Of a stretch of DNA of 6,205 nucleotides, positions 6,164 through 6,205 are shown one piece after another (position 1 is the first letter of the stretch; each line of letters begins with the position of its first letter). This DNA comes from CAG-307 sp964524125 (lineage in GTDB: Bacteria > Bacillota_I > Bacilli_A > Acholeplasmatales > Anaeroplasmataceae): assembly GCA_964524125.1 (NCBI GenBank), contig CAZGBY010000068.1:1-6205 (forward strand), read 5' to 3'. A program made the translations under genes and the position numbers. The notes beneath the pieces are model-generated. The model was not told where the DNA came from. It saw only the letters and a list, made by a program, of their open reading frames with translations, and did not search any database.

Positions 6164-6205
6164 TATTATATTAAGTTTTATTCTGTATAAAAAATAAAAT
6201 CATCA

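Larger units (their letters stand above)
5851..6205. other. 355 bp intergenic region
   Basis: No credible long reading frame is present. From left to right it holds: the ribosome site and candidate promoter of the SNF2 operon; GTGGTTGCCC (5915-5924), the most GC-rich stretch here; a forward promoter candidate (5929-5957); the tandem repeats (5970-6039); an imperfect hairpin AGGTTGCA...TGC-TAT-AACCT (about 6040-6064); an extended -10-like TGATACAAT on the plus strand (6075-6083) without a clear -35; GAGGTTACCTTAAC (6098-6111), which can pair with the last repeat junction; an A6-T5 tract (6115-6125); and a minus-strand terminator (6130-6163). The last 42 bases probably include the 3' end of an unseen minus-strand gene. 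Confidence 0.7.

Overview
The window is AT-rich DNA, probably from a low-GC Firmicutes/Mollicutes-type bacterium that uses the standard bacterial code. The Trp codons I checked in the large genes are TGG, all three genes end in TAA, and no in-frame TGA is read as Trp, which argues against Mycoplasma or Spiroplasma. A ClpB without its N-terminal domain, controlled by CIRCE-like operators, fits Acholeplasma, Izemoplasma, RF39-like Mollicutes or a related Bacilli/Erysipelotrichia lineage. This placement is inference; the species cannot be read from the sequence.

Layout. Bases 1-175 are a regulatory region with two copies of a CIRCE-like inverted repeat (73-99 and 126-152) around a strong promoter (87-114). 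Bases 176-2287 (+) encode the disaggregase ClpB. A bidirectional hairpin terminator (about 2291-2325) lies between clpB and the convergent genes. On the minus strand, a 998-residue SWIM/SNF2-family ATPase (5850 down to 2854) is followed, with a TAATG stop/start overlap, by a YfcE-type metallophosphodiesterase (2854 down to 2324). The two form a translationally coupled operon. Bases 5851-6205 are intergenic. They hold the likely promoter of the SNF2 operon, a forward promoter candidate that fires into a tandem array of a 19-20 bp repeat (5970-6039), and a minus-strand terminator (6130-6163) that probably ends a gene lying beyond the right edge.

How the parts work together. clpB is a heat-shock gene that looks like a member of the HrcA regulon, with one operator over the -35 box and the other in the first bases of the transcript. 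The SNF2/yfcE pair is a separate unit with no visible stress operator. Its cellular role is not known from the sequence beyond nucleic-acid-dependent ATPase and phosphodiesterase activity. I see no defence island, CRISPR array, complete mobile element or RNA gene. The parts most worth a second look are the altered but symmetric CIRCE operators and the tandem-repeat region at 5929-6111.
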